Assembly: GCF_007845675.1 (NCBI RefSeq)
Contig: NZ_VOBR01000026.1
Location: forward strand, 62,001-126,000
Length of the DNA: 64,000 bases
From: Lentzea tibetensis
GTDB lineage: Bacteria > Actinomycetota > Actinomycetes > Mycobacteriales > Pseudonocardiaceae
Direction of reading: 5' to 3'
Part shown: positions 51,045-61,920 of the stretch, in pieces
Numbering within the stretch: position 1 is the first letter of the stretch
Layout of the letters: each line of letters starts with the position of its first letter
Program-made: the position numbers and the translations under genes
The notes under the pieces: model-generated
Database searches by the model: none
What the model was told of the DNA's origin: nothing
What the model saw: only the letters and a program-made list of their open reading frames with translations

Positions 51045-53966
51045 TCAGTTAACGGGCACCAGCGCTCGGGCGATGCGGGCCAGCACCGTGAAGCCCGCTT
51101 CCGTCGCGCCTCGGACGACATCGTCCAGCAGGTCCTGGGCGGCCCCGGTGTCGCCCAGCACCAGGTCCGCCTGGGCGGTGCCCAGCATCGACTCCAGCCG
51201 CTGCAGCCGGACGCCGGTGCGCTGCGCCAGCGCGAGCGCGTTCTCGTGGTGCGCCAACGCCTCTCGCGACCGCCCGGCGGACCGCTCGATCGAGCCGAGC
51301 GTGTTGAGCGCGTCGGTCTCGGCCCGCAGGTCCGCGAGCTGCCACGCCAGGTCGGCCGACCGCCGCGCGGTCCGCCGCGCGTCGTCGAGCTCGCCCGTGT
51401 CCCGCTGCACCCGCGCGAGCGTGTCGAGCGCATGCGCCTCGACACCCCGGTCGAACCGCTCGCAGAGCGACAACGCCTGCGAGACGTGCTCCAGCGCCGG
51501 GCCCAGCCTGCCGTTCTCCTGGTGGAGCAGCGCCAGCATGTTGTACGCGCTGGCGGCCAGCAGCGGGTCCACCTCGCCGTACAGGGCCAGTGCCCGCTGG
51601 TAGTGGCGCGCCGCCTGGTCGTGCTCACCGGTGAGCTGGCGGATGTAGCCGAGGTTGCCGGTGGCGCCCGCCTCCATCAGCCGGTCGGACGTGCTCCGCG
51701 CGATGTAGAGGCAGTCGTGGAAGTGGTAGTCCGCCACGGAGAGGTCACCGCGGTCCTGCTGCACCAGGCCGAGGAACATCAGGTTCGCCGCCTCGGCCTC
51801 GCGCCAGCCGCTGTCCCGCGCGAGTGCCAGCGCGGACTCCAGGTGCCACACGGCCTGCTCGTTGTCGCCCGTGCAGTGCCGGGCCTCACCGAGCAGGCGC
51901 CGCGCCGAGGCGAGTGCGCGCTGGTCGCCGGTCCGCTCGGCGTTCGCCTCGGCGATCGTGGCGAGCTTCAACCAGTCCGACACGGGCCTGCTGAGCCAGA
52001 AGTAGCCGCTGAGGCATTCGGCGATGCGCCGCGCTCCGTCGGGATGGCCCGCGTGCGAGGCCTGCTCGGCGATGACGACGAGGTTCGCCAGCTCACCGTC
52101 GATCCACGCCGTCGCCCGGTCGCGTTCCTCGTGGTCGGTCGACGCGATGCCGACCGCCGCGCACTCCACCGCGGTCACGTACGCATCCCCCAGTGACCGC
52201 GTCGCGGCCGCCCGGTCCTCGGCGCTGTCCGTCGCGTGCGCGATCTCCGCCGCGTACAGCCGGAGCAGGTCGTGCACGCCGTACCGGTCGCGGTCGGCCT
52301 GGCCGATCAGGTGCGCGGTCGCGAGCTGGTCGAGCACCGGCCGCACCTCGGCGGTGGAGACGCCCATGAGCGCGGCCGCGGACTCGACCGGGAACACCGG
52401 TCCTGGCAGCAGGCCGAGCAGGCGGAACAGCCGCTGCGCGTCCGGTGCCAGTGCGCGGTAGGAGAGGTCGAACGCCCTGCGCACCGCGAGGTCGTCGGAT
52501 CCGGGCACCTGGAGCGACGACAACCGGCTCGCCATGAGGTCGCGGACCCCGTCGGCCAGTGAGCGGAACGGCAGGTTCGCCAGGTTCGCCGCGGTGATCC
52601 GCAGTGCGAGCGGGAGGTGGGCGCAGAGCTCGGCGAGCTCGGCGACCGCCTCGGGTTCCGCCGCCACCCGTTCGTCGCCGAGTGACGTCGCGAGCAGCGC
52701 CATCGCGTCGCGCTCGGGCAGCACGTCGAGCGTCACCCGGCGCGCGCCCTCGGCGACGACCAGGCCGTTGAGCCGGTCCCTGCTGGTCACCAGCACGAAG
52801 CAGCCGTCGCCCGCGGGCAGCAGCGGGCGCACCTGCTCGGCTGAGCACGCGTCGTCGAGCAGCACCAGGATCTTGCGGTCCGCCAGGAGCGTGCGCGCCG
52901 TCGAGGCCGCTTCGTCGACGTCGGTCGGCACCCGTTCGGCAGCGACGCCCAGCGCGCGCAGGAACCTGCCCAGCACGTCGATCGGCTCGGCGCCCGCACC
53001 GAGGCGGGCGTGCAGGTGCCCGTCGGGGAACCGGTCCCGCACCTGGTGCGCCCAGTGCAGCGCGAGCGCGGTCTTCCCGACGCCGGGCGCGCCGGTCACC
53101 AGGCCGATCGGGGTCCGCCCGAGCAGCGAGTCGAGCACGGCGAGCTCGGTGTCCCGCCCGGTGAAGCCGCACACCGCGGCGGGCAGCTGGCGCGGCACCG
53201 TCACGACCGGTGCGGCGGGCCGCAGGTCGAGCTCGGGATCGGCGCGCAGCATGCGCTGGTGCAGCTCGCGAAGCGCGGCACCCGGCCGCACGCCGAGCTC
53301 GCGGTCGAGCAGGTCGTGGACGTCGCGGTGCGCCTGCAACGCCTCGGCCTGCCTGCCGCAGCGGTAGAGGGCGAGTGCGTACTGCGCCCAGAGGCGTTCA
53401 CGCAGCGGATGCTTGTCAATCAACGTCCGCAGGTCGGCGACCGCGTCGTGGTGCATGCCGAGCGCGAGCCTGGCGTCGATGTGGTCTTCCTCGGCGGCGA
53501 GCCGCAGCTCGTCCAGCCGCGCCACCTCCGCCCGCCCCGAGTCCGGCAGCGCGAGCCCGCTCAGCACGTCGTCGCGCCACAACGCGAGCGCCTGGCTCAG
53601 GTTCTGCACCGCGACGACCGCCCGGCCCGCGCGGGAGGCCGCCTTGCCCTCGCCCGCGAGCCGCTGAAACCGCGCCGAGTCGAGCTCGGACTCCGCGACC
53701 TGGAGCAGGTAGCCGTCTCGACCGGTCCGCAGCCGTTCCCTGCCGACGATCTTGCGCAGGTCCGAGACGTACGACTGGAGGTTGGCCCGCGCCGAGCTCG
53801 GCGGCGACTCACCCCACAGCCAGTCGACCACGGTGCCGGTCGGCACGACCTGGTTGCCGTGCAGGCACAGCATCCCGAGCAGGAGCCGTTGCTTGCGCCG
53901 CGTCGGCTGCGCGGGCCGGCCCCCGTCCGATCTCACCTCGAGCTGGCCCAGCACTCGGAATTCCAT
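51045..53966 (-). CDS. SARP/AfsR-family transcriptional regulator
   Basis: 973 residues from ATG 53966 (GGGGGGAA upstream). Domains in order: OmpR-type winged helix (residues 1-90, FRVLGQLEV, RRKQRLLLGMLCLHGNQVV); bacterial transcriptional activation domain (about 95-245, ARFQRLAGEG, GVRPGAALRELHQRML); NB-ARC ATPase with Walker A GAPGVGKTAL near residue 290 and VLLDDA; and a TPR region from about 600 to the end. AfsR-like proteins activate secondary metabolism or development. It is divergent from the exported-protein cluster starting at 54068, which it may control. Confidence 0.92.
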   Translation of the reverse strand: MEFRVLGQLEVRSDGGRPAQPTRRKQRLLLGMLCLHGNQVVPTGTVVDWLWGESPPSSARANLQSYVSDLRKIVGRERLRTGRDGYLLQVAESELDSARFQRLAGEGKAASRAGRAVVAVQNLSQALALWRDDVLSGLALPDSGRAEVARLDELRLAAEEDHIDARLALGMHHDAVADLRTLIDKHPLRERLWAQYALALYRCGRQAEALQAHRDVHDLLDRELGVRPGAALRELHQRMLRADPELDLRPAAPVVTVPRQLPAAVCGFTGRDTELAVLDSLLGRTPIGLVTGAPGVGKTALALHWAHQVRDRFPDGHLHARLGAGAEPIDVLGRFLRALGVAAERVPTDVDEAASTARTLLADRKILVLLDDACSAEQVRPLLPAGDGCFVLVTSRDRLNGLVVAEGARRVTLDVLPERDAMALLATSLGDERVAAEPEAVAELAELCAHLPLALRITAANLANLPFRSLADGVRDLMASRLSSLQVPGSDDLAVRRAFDLSYRALAPDAQRLFRLLGLLPGPVFPVESAAALMGVSTAEVRPVLDQLATAHLIGQADRDRYGVHDLLRLYAAEIAHATDSAEDRAAATRSLGDAYVTAVECAAVGIASTDHEERDRATAWIDGELANLVVIAEQASHAGHPDGARRIAECLSGYFWLSRPVSDWLKLATIAEANAERTGDQRALASARRLLGEARHCTGDNEQAVWHLESALALARDSGWREAEAANLMFLGLVQQDRGDLSVADYHFHDCLYIARSTSDRLMEAGATGNLGYIRQLTGEHDQAARHYQRALALYGEVDPLLAASAYNMLALLHQENGRLGPALEHVSQALSLCERFDRGVEAHALDTLARVQRDTGELDDARRTARRSADLAWQLADLRAETDALNTLGSIERSAGRSREALAHHENALALAQRTGVRLQRLESMLGTAQADLVLGDTGAAQDLLDDVVRGATEAGFTVLARIARALVPVN

Positions 53967-54067
53967 CGTTCCCCCCAGAACTAGATCCGATCGCAACCCT
54001 CCGTTCTACACAAGTCCGTGTGGCCGCGTGTGACTTCGCGTGTAGAGGCCGCCGAGAGGCTCCTCAC

Positions 54068-55408
54068 GTGAAGATGAAACGCAGAACAGCCGTGCTCATC
54101 GGGCTCGCAGCCGCACTGGTGACGGGTGTGCTCGGCGCACCGCAGGCCGCCGCGGCGAGCACCCCGGACGGTCCGATCACCAGGTCCGAGGTGCTGACCC
54201 GCTCGCAGTCCTGGATCGACGCACGCGTGCCGTACGACCAGAACCGCTCGTACTCCAACCAGTACGGCACGTACCGCCAGGACTGCTCGGGCTTCGTCTC
54301 GCTGGCGTGGCACCTCGGCTCCAGCCGCTGGACCGGCAACCTCGGCGAGGTCATGCACGACATCCCGCGCGCCGATCTGAAGCCCGGCGACGCGCTCTTC
54401 CGGCACGACGGCTCGGTCCAGCACGTCGCGCTCTTCATCGGCTGGTCGGACGTCAACAAGACCCGGCCGATCGTGCGCGAGGAGTACATGAGCGGCCGGG
54501 TCGCGGAGCAGCGGGTGTGGGACGCCGGGTGGGCGGGCGGCTTCCTCCCCAAGCGGTACAACAAGATCGTCGACGACTCGACGCCACCTCGCCCGCGCGG
54601 CGACCACATCGGTGACGTGAGCGGCGACGGGCACGCGGACCTGGTGGCCACCAAGGCCGACGGCACGCTCCACTACTTCGCCAACAACATCAACAGCAGC
54701 CCGGAAGGCCGTCCCTTCGGCAACTACGACCCGATCGGCGTCGGCTTCGGACCGTTCACCAAGCTCCGCTCCGGTGACATCAGCGGCGACGGGTACGCCG
54801 ACCTCATCGGCATCCAGGGCGACGGCACGCTGCACTACCTGCCGAACAACATCAACTCCAACCCCGGCCACCCCTACGGCAACGCCGAGAACATCGGCTC
54901 CGGCTTCGAGGAGTTCGACAACTTCGTCCTCGGCGACGTCAGCGGCGACGGCTACGCCGACCTGCTGGCGACGCGGGCCGACGGCACGCTGCACTACTTC
55001 CCGAACAACATCAACTCCAACCGCGCGCACCCGTTCGGGCCCAGGTTCGAGATCGGCACCGGGTTCCAGTTCTTCACCCAGCTGCGGGCGGGCGACGTCA
55101 GCGGCGACGGGTACGCCGACCTCATCGGCGTCCAGGCGGACGGATCGCTCCACTACCTGCCCAACAACATCAACTCCAACCCCAGCCACCCGTACGGCAA
55201 CGCCGAGAACATCGGCTCGGGCTTCCAGGAGTTCAACAACGTCGTCACGGCGGACATCAGCGGCGACGGCTACGCCGACCTCATCGCCACGAAGACCGAC
55301 GGGACCCTGCACTACTTCCCGAACAACCTCAACTCGAGCCCCGGCCGCCCGTACGGCCTCAGGTACCCCATCGGGTCCGGGTTCGAGATCTTCAACCGCA
55401 TCGTCTGA
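54068..55408 (+). CDS. Exported NlpC/P60-like hydrolase with five propeller-type repeats
   Basis: 446 residues from GTG 54068. A signal peptide ends QAAAAS. The NlpC/P60 core spans about 40-170, with RQDCSGFVSLAWH (catalytic Cys) and VQHVALFIG (His), so it should cut peptidoglycan peptides. Residues 178-446 form five repeats of about 53 residues, each with GDxSGDGYADL, DGTLHY-PNN and IGxGF-F. Blades alternate between two subtypes. The pattern fits a five-bladed propeller like tachylectin-2, which would anchor the enzyme to cell-wall sugars. Confidence 0.82.
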   Translation: MKMKRRTAVLIGLAAALVTGVLGAPQAAAASTPDGPITRSEVLTRSQSWIDARVPYDQNRSYSNQYGTYRQDCSGFVSLAWHLGSSRWTGNLGEVMHDIPRADLKPGDALFRHDGSVQHVALFIGWSDVNKTRPIVREEYMSGRVAEQRVWDAGWAGGFLPKRYNKIVDDSTPPRPRGDHIGDVSGDGHADLVATKADGTLHYFANNINSSPEGRPFGNYDPIGVGFGPFTKLRSGDISGDGYADLIGIQGDGTLHYLPNNINSNPGHPYGNAENIGSGFEEFDNFVLGDVSGDGYADLLATRADGTLHYFPNNINSNRAHPFGPRFEIGTGFQFFTQLRAGDVSGDGYADLIGVQADGSLHYLPNNINSNPSHPYGNAENIGSGFQEFNNVVTADISGDGYADLIATKTDGTLHYFPNNLNSSPGRPYGLRYPIGSGFEIFNRIV

Positions 55409-56750
55409 CCGATCACCGTTTCTGGGGGAAACAATGCGCAACACAGCTTTGAGACTCGTCGTCGGCGTGGCCGCGGCGATGGTCGTGACCGGTGGCCTCG
55501 CCACCACCGCACAGGCGGGGGCACCCGTCGGCACGGCGGCCTGCCCGGTGCCGCCCACCCGCGACCTCAACGTCACCAAGATCGTCTACCAGGTCGGCAA
55601 GCGGCACGCCGTGTCGCCGAAGGTGATGCTCGCCGGCTTCGAGGCGGGCTGGGTCGAGTCCCACATGAACAACCTCGGCTGCGGCGACGCGGACTCGCTC
55701 GGCGTGTTCCAGCAGCGCCCGTCGCAGGGCTGGGGCACGCCCGACCAGATCATGAACGTCGACTACGCGGCCACGCAGTTCTTCACCAGAGCCATCAACG
55801 TCGACCGGGCCAACCCCGGCCACACGGCGGGACAGGTCGCGGCGGACGTGCAGCGCCCGCGCGAAGACCTCAGGGGCCGCTACGACCAGTCCGAGCCGAC
55901 CGCGCGCCAACTGCTCGCCGAGGTCGCCACGACCACGGGACGCGGTGACCGCATCGGTGACGTGAGCGGGGACGGGTACGCGGACCTCGTCGCCACCAAG
56001 GCCGACGGGACGCTCCACTACTTCCCCAACAACATCAACTCCAACCCCGGCCACCCGTACGGCAACTACGAGCCGATCGGCGTCGGCTTCGGACCGTTCA
56101 CCAAGCTCCGCTCGGGCGACATCAGCGGGGACGGGTACGCGGACCTCATCGGCGTCCAGGGCGACGGGTCACTCCACTACCTCCCGAACAACGTCAACTC
56201 GAACCCCGGCCACCCCTACGGCAACGCCGAGAACATCGGCTCCGGGTTCCAGGAGTTCACCGAGGTCGTCCTCGGTGACGTGAGCGGCGACGGCTACGCC
56301 GACCTGCTCGCCACCAAGGCCGACGGGACGCTCCACTACTTCCCCAACAACATCAACTCCAACCGCGCGCACCCGTTCGGGCCCAGGTTCGAGATCGGCA
56401 CCGGCTTCGAGTCGTTCACGCACCTCCGCGCGGGTGACGTCAGCGGCGACGGGTACGCGGACCTGATCGGCGTGCAGGGTGACGGAACGCTGCACCACCT
56501 GCCCAACAACATCAACTCCAACCCCGACCACCCGTACGGCGACGCCCAGAACATCGGCTCGGGCTTCCAGGAGTTCACCGGGATCGTCACCGGTGACGTG
56601 AGCGGCGACGGCTACGCCGACCTGCTCGCCACCAAGGCCGACGGCACGCTCCACTACTTCCCCAACAACATCAACAGCAGCCCCACCGGCCGGCCGTACG
56701 GATCCAGGTCCCAGATCGGCACGGGCTTCGAAGTCTTCAACAGGATCGTC
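54601..56750 (+). repeat. Ten coding repeats of about 160 bp in two adjacent genes
   Basis: Five repeats in each of the genes at 54068 and 55434, alternating in type. Corresponding repeats of the two genes are close to identical at DNA level; the stretches near 55007-55065 and 56345-56404 match with almost no differences. This implies recent duplication or gene conversion. Confidence 0.8.
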
Positions 56751-56753
56751 TGA
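55434..56753 (+). CDS. Exported lysozyme-like protein with five propeller-type repeats
   Basis: 439 residues from ATG 55434, with TGGGGGAAA upstream. After a signal peptide (VVGVAAAMVVTGGLATTAQA) residues 40-150 form a helical domain with AGFEAGWVESHMNNLGC and DSLGVFQQRPSQGW, the arrangement of transglycosylase-like enzymes where the Glu would be catalytic. The rest is five repeats nearly identical to those of the preceding gene. Different heads on the same stalk suggest a shared target. Confidence 0.8.
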   Translation: MRNTALRLVVGVAAAMVVTGGLATTAQAGAPVGTAACPVPPTRDLNVTKIVYQVGKRHAVSPKVMLAGFEAGWVESHMNNLGCGDADSLGVFQQRPSQGWGTPDQIMNVDYAATQFFTRAINVDRANPGHTAGQVAADVQRPREDLRGRYDQSEPTARQLLAEVATTTGRGDRIGDVSGDGYADLVATKADGTLHYFPNNINSNPGHPYGNYEPIGVGFGPFTKLRSGDISGDGYADLIGVQGDGSLHYLPNNVNSNPGHPYGNAENIGSGFQEFTEVVLGDVSGDGYADLLATKADGTLHYFPNNINSNRAHPFGPRFEIGTGFESFTHLRAGDVSGDGYADLIGVQGDGTLHHLPNNINSNPDHPYGDAQNIGSGFQEFTGIVTGDVSGDGYADLLATKADGTLHYFPNNINSSPTGRPYGSRSQIGTGFEVFNRIV

Positions 56754-56754
56754 C

Positions 56755-58835
56755 GTGGACGAAACGCAGACCTTCGGACGCAGACGGGTGCTGCAGGGTG
56801 CGGCACTGCTCGCGGGCGCCGGTCTCCTCGGTGGCGGGAGCCTCACGGCTTCCGCCTCCGCGGCGGCGTTCGACCCGCGGCACCGGTTTCTCAAACTGAT
56901 CCCCGCCGGCGACGGCGTGATCTACGGGTTGCAGGCCGACGGTGTGCTGCAGTACTTCCGGCACACCGGCTGGGCCAACGGCTCCCCCACCTGGTCACCG
57001 GGCGCCGGGTACCCGATCGGCGACGGCTTCCACCAGTTCGCCGACGTGCTCGCGGCCCGCGGCGGGATCTTCTTCTGCCGCACCGGTTCCGGCGCCATCC
57101 GCCGCTACGAGTACGCCGTGGCGAACCCGCGACCGGCGAGGGGCGGTGGGTCGACGGGGGCGGCACGGAGATCGGGAGCGGGTTCCAGCAGTTCCCGCGG
57201 ATCTTCGGTGGCTGGAACGGCGTGATCCACGGCGTCGACCCCGGCGGCGGGCTCTGGTGGTACCGCTACGACAACGGCTGGGCCAACGGCGGCGCGGGCG
57301 TCCGGATCGGCTCCGGGTTCCACGAGTACCAGACCCTCACCGCGGGCCCCGACGGCGTGATCTACGGCGTGCGGCAGGGCGGTGACCTGCACTGGTACCG
57401 CTTCCACCCGGACGGCGCGCGGTGGGACAACGGCGGCAAGCCGATCTGGGTCGGCAACGGCTGGGGCGAGGGCTTCCACAAGCAGGTGTGCTCGGACGAC
57501 GAGGGTTGCGTCTACGCCGTCTCCGTCGACCGGGGCGCGGTGCCCGGCAACGACGACGCGCTGCACTGGTACCGGCTGATGAACGCGCGCACGGTGGCGA
57601 CCGACGGCCGGTACGAGTGGCACGGCGGCGGCAGCGCGACCACCGTCGGCAACGGGTTCTCCGTCGAGCCGACCGGAGCCGTGCAGGGGTACGCCAGCTC
57701 GCTGACGATCCGCGCGGGCGAGCGGATCGGCTTCCCGATCTCGACCAGCCTCACCGGCGTCACCGCGGCGGTCGTCCGAATGCCCGGCCGGCAACGGGTT
57801 TCGGACCCCGCGCCGGTCGCGACCGGCGTCCAGCCGCTGCCGCCCGACTACCGGACCAGGGGCTGCGGCTGGGCCGAACGAGCCGGGCTCACCGTGCCCG
57901 CATCGTGGTCCTCTGGCCTGTACGCGCTGGAGATGACCTCACCGGGTGGGCTGCGCAGGCACGTCCCGTTCGTGGTGCGGCCGGTCCGCCCGTCCGCGCC
58001 GATCGCGTTCCTGGTGCCCACCAACACCTACAACGCCTACAACGTCTGGGGAGGACACAACCAGTACTCCGCGGGCGAGGAGGGACGGCAGCGCCAGGTC
58101 ACGTTCCTGCGACCGAGCACGTCGACCGCGGTCGAGCCGACCGGGCGGATCGACCACCTCCTGCTCAGCGACCTGTTCCTGGTGAAGTGGATGGAGGACA
58201 ACGGGTTCCGCCACGACTGCTACATCGACGGCGACCTGGACGCCGACGGGACGTGGTTGCGGCAGTACAAGGCGCTCGTGCTCGGCAGCCATCCCGAGTA
58301 CTGGTCGGAACGCATGCGCCAGCGCGTCGTCGACTACCTCGCCGGCGGTGGCCGGCTGATCTACACCGGCGGCAACGGCATGTACGAGCGGATGAGCTAC
58401 GCGAGCGGCACCGCGGTGACCCACCGCACCACCAAGGGTGCGCGCGACGAGTACCACGCCGACGGCAAGTCCGAGTCGCAGATCCTCGGTGTGGCGTTGA
58501 CGGGCGCGTACATGGACTTCCACCCGTACCGCGTGGTCGCCGACCACCCGCTGCTCGCGGGCACCGGGCTGCGGCCGGGCGACCGGTTCGGGCACGTCGC
58601 CCACAACGGTGCGGCGAGCGGCTGGGAGGTCGACGCGCTGAACCCCGACCTGCCTGGGGTGCAGCACATCGCGCGCGGCGACAACCCCGGCGGTGGTGCC
58701 GACATGGTGTTCTGGCCGAAACCCAACGGGGGCTGGGTGTTCAGCGCCTCCTCGATGTCCTTCAACGGCGCGCTGCCGCACGACGCGGCGATCCGCCAGA
58801 TCCTGCGCAACGTCTTCGACCTTGCGCTGTCCTGA
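56755..58835 (+). pseudogene. Tat-exported propeller / DMFase-like protein broken by one base
   Basis: Two frames make one protein of about 693 residues. From GTG 56755 a Tat signal (FGRRRVLQGAALLAGAG) is followed by blade-like repeats. At about 57129 the frame breaks: CCGCGACC should be CCGGCGACC, giving ANPATGEGRWVDGGG. It continues in the frame that runs on to 58835. The first 330 residues form five tachylectin-like repeats (DGVIYG, LxWYRY, IGxGF). The C-terminal part matches the N,N-dimethylformamidase beta-subunit-like domain: FLVPTNTYNAYNVWGG, WMEDNGFRHDCYIDGD, LGSHPEYWSERM and IYTGGNGMYERM. If the base is really missing the domain could only be made from an internal start such as GTG 57222. 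Confidence 0.8.
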
Positions 58836-58858
58836 AAACCGAACAATCTGGAGGGAAC

Positions 58859-59245
58859 ATGAGGAAGAAGCTCATCGGAGTCGCGTTGGCCGGTCTGGCC
58901 GCCGGCTCCATGGCGATGACGGCAACCGCATCACAGGCAGACCCGACCAAGGGCATCCCCAGGGTCGCCGACGCGCCGGTCGCCGCAGAGGTCGCGGCTG
59001 CCGCCGCGCAGTGCTGGCACACCTTCGAGCCGTCCGCGCCGAACGGGGGGCCGATGAGGCAGACCTACCGGAACTGCAACTCGTTCCCGGTCTCCGTGAC
59101 CCCGGCGTGGGTCAACGGTGGCGGACAGATCAGCACCATCGTGAACGACTGCCGCACCGTGCAGCCCGGCGCGGAGACCGTGTGGAACCACGGGGCCACG
59201 TTCCAGGGCGTGAACTACACGGTGTCGCTCTGCTACGTCTGGTAG
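58859..59245 (+). CDS. Small exported Cys-containing protein
   Basis: 128 residues from ATG 58859 (GGAGGGAAC upstream). A signal peptide (LIGVALAGLAAGSMAMTATASQA) is followed by a beta-rich domain with four cysteines (CWHTFEP, RNCNSF, NDCRTV, LCYVW) that can form two disulfides. Not recognised. It ends the exported cluster, before the terminator at 59252. Confidence 0.68.
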   Translation: MRKKLIGVALAGLAAGSMAMTATASQADPTKGIPRVADAPVAAEVAAAAAQCWHTFEPSAPNGGPMRQTYRNCNSFPVSVTPAWVNGGGQISTIVNDCRTVQPGAETVWNHGATFQGVNYTVSLCYVW

Positions 59246-59251
59246 CACGGT

Positions 59252-59290
59252 AGAAGGGCCGCCTTGCCGCTGTGGCGAGGCGGCCCTTCT
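59252..59290. terminator. Bidirectional terminator
   Basis: Perfect 13-bp inverted repeat, 59252-59264 with 59278-59290, loop able to form three more pairs. It lies between the convergent exported-protein cluster and valS. Confidence 0.8.
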
Positions 59291-59292
59291 CG

Positions 59293-61920
59293 CTAAGCCT
59301 CGGGCAGTGCGGCGATGCGGGCGTTGATGCGCTCGATCTCCGCTTCGGCATCGGCCTTGCGGGCCTGGATCTTCGCGACCACGTCCGCGGGCGCCTTCTC
59401 GGTGAACTTCGGGTTGTTGAGCTTGCCCTCGCACTGGGCGAGGTCCTTCTCGGCGACCGCGAGGTCCTTCGTGAGGCGCTTGCGCTCGGCCACGACGTCG
59501 ATCGTGCCGGACGTGTCCAGCTCGACCTTCACCGTGCCCTTCGGCAGACCGACCTCGAGCGTCGCGGAGACCGCGAACTCGTCGCCCGGCTCGGTGAGGC
59601 GGGTGAGCGCGCGGACGGCCGGGACCTGGTCGAGCATGTCGACGCAGCACGCGCCGCGGACCTTGCCCGCGACCTTCTGCGCCTGGCGCAGGCCCTGCTC
59701 GGAGCGGAACCGGCGGATCTCGGTCGCGAGCTTCTTCAAGCCCTCGATCTTGACCTTCGCGTCCGGGTCCTTCTCCGCGCCGGACGGCTGCGGCCACGGA
59801 GCGACGACCAGCGACTCGCCGCCGGTCAGCGCGGTCCACAGCGTCTCGGTGATGAACGGCGTCACCGGGTGCAGCAGCCGGTACACGACCTCGAGGACGT
59901 GCCCGAGGACGGACTGCGTCGACTCGACGGCGCCCTCGGCGATCTGGACCTTCGCGATCTCCAGGTACCAGTCGCAGAACTCGTCCCAGGTGAAGCTGTA
60001 GAGCGCGTCGCACGCCTTGGCGAACTGGAACGTCTCGAACTGGGAGTCCACATCGGACACCAGCTGGTCGAGCAGGTCCAGGATCCAGCGGTCTGCCGCG
60101 GTCAGCTCCTCGCGCGGCGGCAGCGGACGCTCCACAGTGGCCCCGTTGGCGAAGGCGAACTTGCTGGCGTTCCACAGCTTCGTGGTGAAGTTGCGGGCAC
60201 CCGCTGCCCACTCCTCGGCGATCGCCATGTCCGAACCGGGGTTCGCGCCGCGCAGCAGCGTGAACCGGGTGGCGTCGGCGCCGTAGCTGTCCATCCAGTT
60301 CAGCGGGTCGATCACGTTGCCGCGCGACTTGGACATCTTCTTGCCCTGCGCGTCACGGATCAGGCCGTGCAGGTAGACGTGGTCGAACGGCTGGACCTCG
60401 TCCATCGCGTACAGGCCGAACATCATCATCCGGACGACCCAGAAGAACAGGATGTCGTAGCCGGTCGACAGGACGCTGGTCGGGTAGAACCGCTTCAAGT
60501 CCTCGGTCTCGTCCGGCCAGCCGAGCGTCGAGAACGGCCACAGGCCCGACGAGAACCAGGTGTCGAGGACGTCCTCGTCCTGACGCCAGCCGTCGCCGGC
60601 GGGCGCCTCGTCGTCGGGGCCGAGGCAGACGACCTCGCCGTTCGGGCCGTACCAGACCGGGATCCGGTGGCCCCACCACAGCTGCCGCGAGATGCACCAG
60701 TCGTGCAGGTTGTCGGTCCAGTCGAAGTAGCGCTTCGACAGCTCGGCCGGGTGGATCGTGGTGCGGCCGTCGCGGACGGCGGCGGACGCCTTGGCCGCGA
60801 TGCCCTCGACCTTCACCCACCACTGCAGCGACAGGCGCGGCTCGACGACCGTGTCGCAGCGCGAGCAGTGCCCGACGGAGTGCACGTACGGCCGCTTCTC
60901 GGCGACGATCCGGCCCTGGTCGCGCAGCGCGGCGACGACCGCGGGACGCGCCTCGAACCGGTCCAGGCCCTCGAACGGGCCCTTCGCGGTGATGACGCCG
61001 CGGCCGTCCATGACGGTCAGGTTCGGCAGGCCGTGCCGCTGGCCGATCTCGAAGTCGTTCGGGTCGTGCGCCGGGGTCACCTTGACCGCGCCGGTGCCGA
61101 ACTTGGGGTCGACGTGGCTGTCCGCGACCACCGGGACGCGGCGGCCGGTCAGCGGGACCTCGACCTCCTTGCCGATGAGGTGCGCGTACCGCTCGTCGTC
61201 CGGGTGGACGGCGACCGCGGTGTCGCCGAGCATCGTCTCGGCGCGCGTGGTCGCGACGACGATCGACTGGTCACCGCTGCCGTAGCGGATGGAGATGAGC
61301 TCGCCGTCGTCGTCGGAGTGGTCGACCTCGATGTCCGACAGCGCCGTCTGGCAGCGCGGGCACCAGTTGATGATGCGCTCGGCCCGGTAGATCAGGCCGT
61401 CGTCGAACATCCGCTTGAAGATCGTCTGGACGGCGCGGGACAGCCCCTCGTCCATGGTGAAGCGCTCGCGCGACCAGTCGATGCCGTCGCCGAGCCGCTT
61501 CATCTGGTCGAGGATCTTGCCGCCGTACTCCTCTTTCCACTCCCAGACGCGCTGGACGAACTTCTCGCGCCCGAGGTCGTGCCGCGACAGGCCCTGGTTG
61601 GCCAGGTCGCGCTCGACGGCGTTCTGGGTCGCGATGCCCGCGTGGTCCATGCCGGGCAGCCACAGGACCTCGTAGCCCTGCATGCGGCGGCGCCGCGTGA
61701 GCGCGTCCATGACGCTGTGGTTGAGGGCGTGGCCCATGTGCAGGCTGCCCGTGACGTTGGGCGGCGGGAGCACGATCGTGAACGGCGGCTTGTCGCTGTT
61801 CGCGTCGGCCGTGAAGTAGCCGCGCGCGACCCACCGCTCGTACAGCACGCCCTCTACCTCCGCCGGGTTCCACGCGGCGGGGAGGTCAGGACGCTGGGGC
61901 GCGTTACGGGTCTCAGTCAC
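59293..61920 (-). CDS. valS: Valyl-tRNA synthetase
   Basis: 875 residues from GTG 61920. [14 protein letters not shown] is the HIGH-type signature and KKMSKSRGN the KMSKS loop. The editing domain ([17 protein letters not shown]), the anticodon-binding helical domain and the C-terminal coiled coil ([20 protein letters not shown]) are present. It charges tRNA-Val. In actinobacteria it is usually next to folC; here the exported cluster and the SARP and XRE-ImmA loci lie in between. Confidence 0.96.
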   Translation of the reverse strand: MTETRNAPQRPDLPAAWNPAEVEGVLYERWVARGYFTADANSDKPPFTIVLPPPNVTGSLHMGHALNHSVMDALTRRRRMQGYEVLWLPGMDHAGIATQNAVERDLANQGLSRHDLGREKFVQRVWEWKEEYGGKILDQMKRLGDGIDWSRERFTMDEGLSRAVQTIFKRMFDDGLIYRAERIINWCPRCQTALSDIEVDHSDDDGELISIRYGSGDQSIVVATTRAETMLGDTAVAVHPDDERYAHLIGKEVEVPLTGRRVPVVADSHVDPKFGTGAVKVTPAHDPNDFEIGQRHGLPNLTVMDGRGVITAKGPFEGLDRFEARPAVVAALRDQGRIVAEKRPYVHSVGHCSRCDTVVEPRLSLQWWVKVEGIAAKASAAVRDGRTTIHPAELSKRYFDWTDNLHDWCISRQLWWGHRIPVWYGPNGEVVCLGPDDEAPAGDGWRQDEDVLDTWFSSGLWPFSTLGWPDETEDLKRFYPTSVLSTGYDILFFWVVRMMMFGLYAMDEVQPFDHVYLHGLIRDAQGKKMSKSRGNVIDPLNWMDSYGADATRFTLLRGANPGSDMAIAEEWAAGARNFTTKLWNASKFAFANGATVERPLPPREELTAADRWILDLLDQLVSDVDSQFETFQFAKACDALYSFTWDEFCDWYLEIAKVQIAEGAVESTQSVLGHVLEVVYRLLHPVTPFITETLWTALTGGESLVVAPWPQPSGAEKDPDAKVKIEGLKKLATEIRRFRSEQGLRQAQKVAGKVRGACCVDMLDQVPAVRALTRLTEPGDEFAVSATLEVGLPKGTVKVELDTSGTIDVVAERKRLTKDLAVAEKDLAQCEGKLNNPKFTEKAPADVVAKIQARKADAEAEIERINARIAALPEA

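Noticed and set aside
54601-56750. Regular repeats that could suggest a CRISPR-like or minisatellite array
   Set aside because: The period of about 160 bases stays in frame and encodes conserved repeats; there are no unique spacers.
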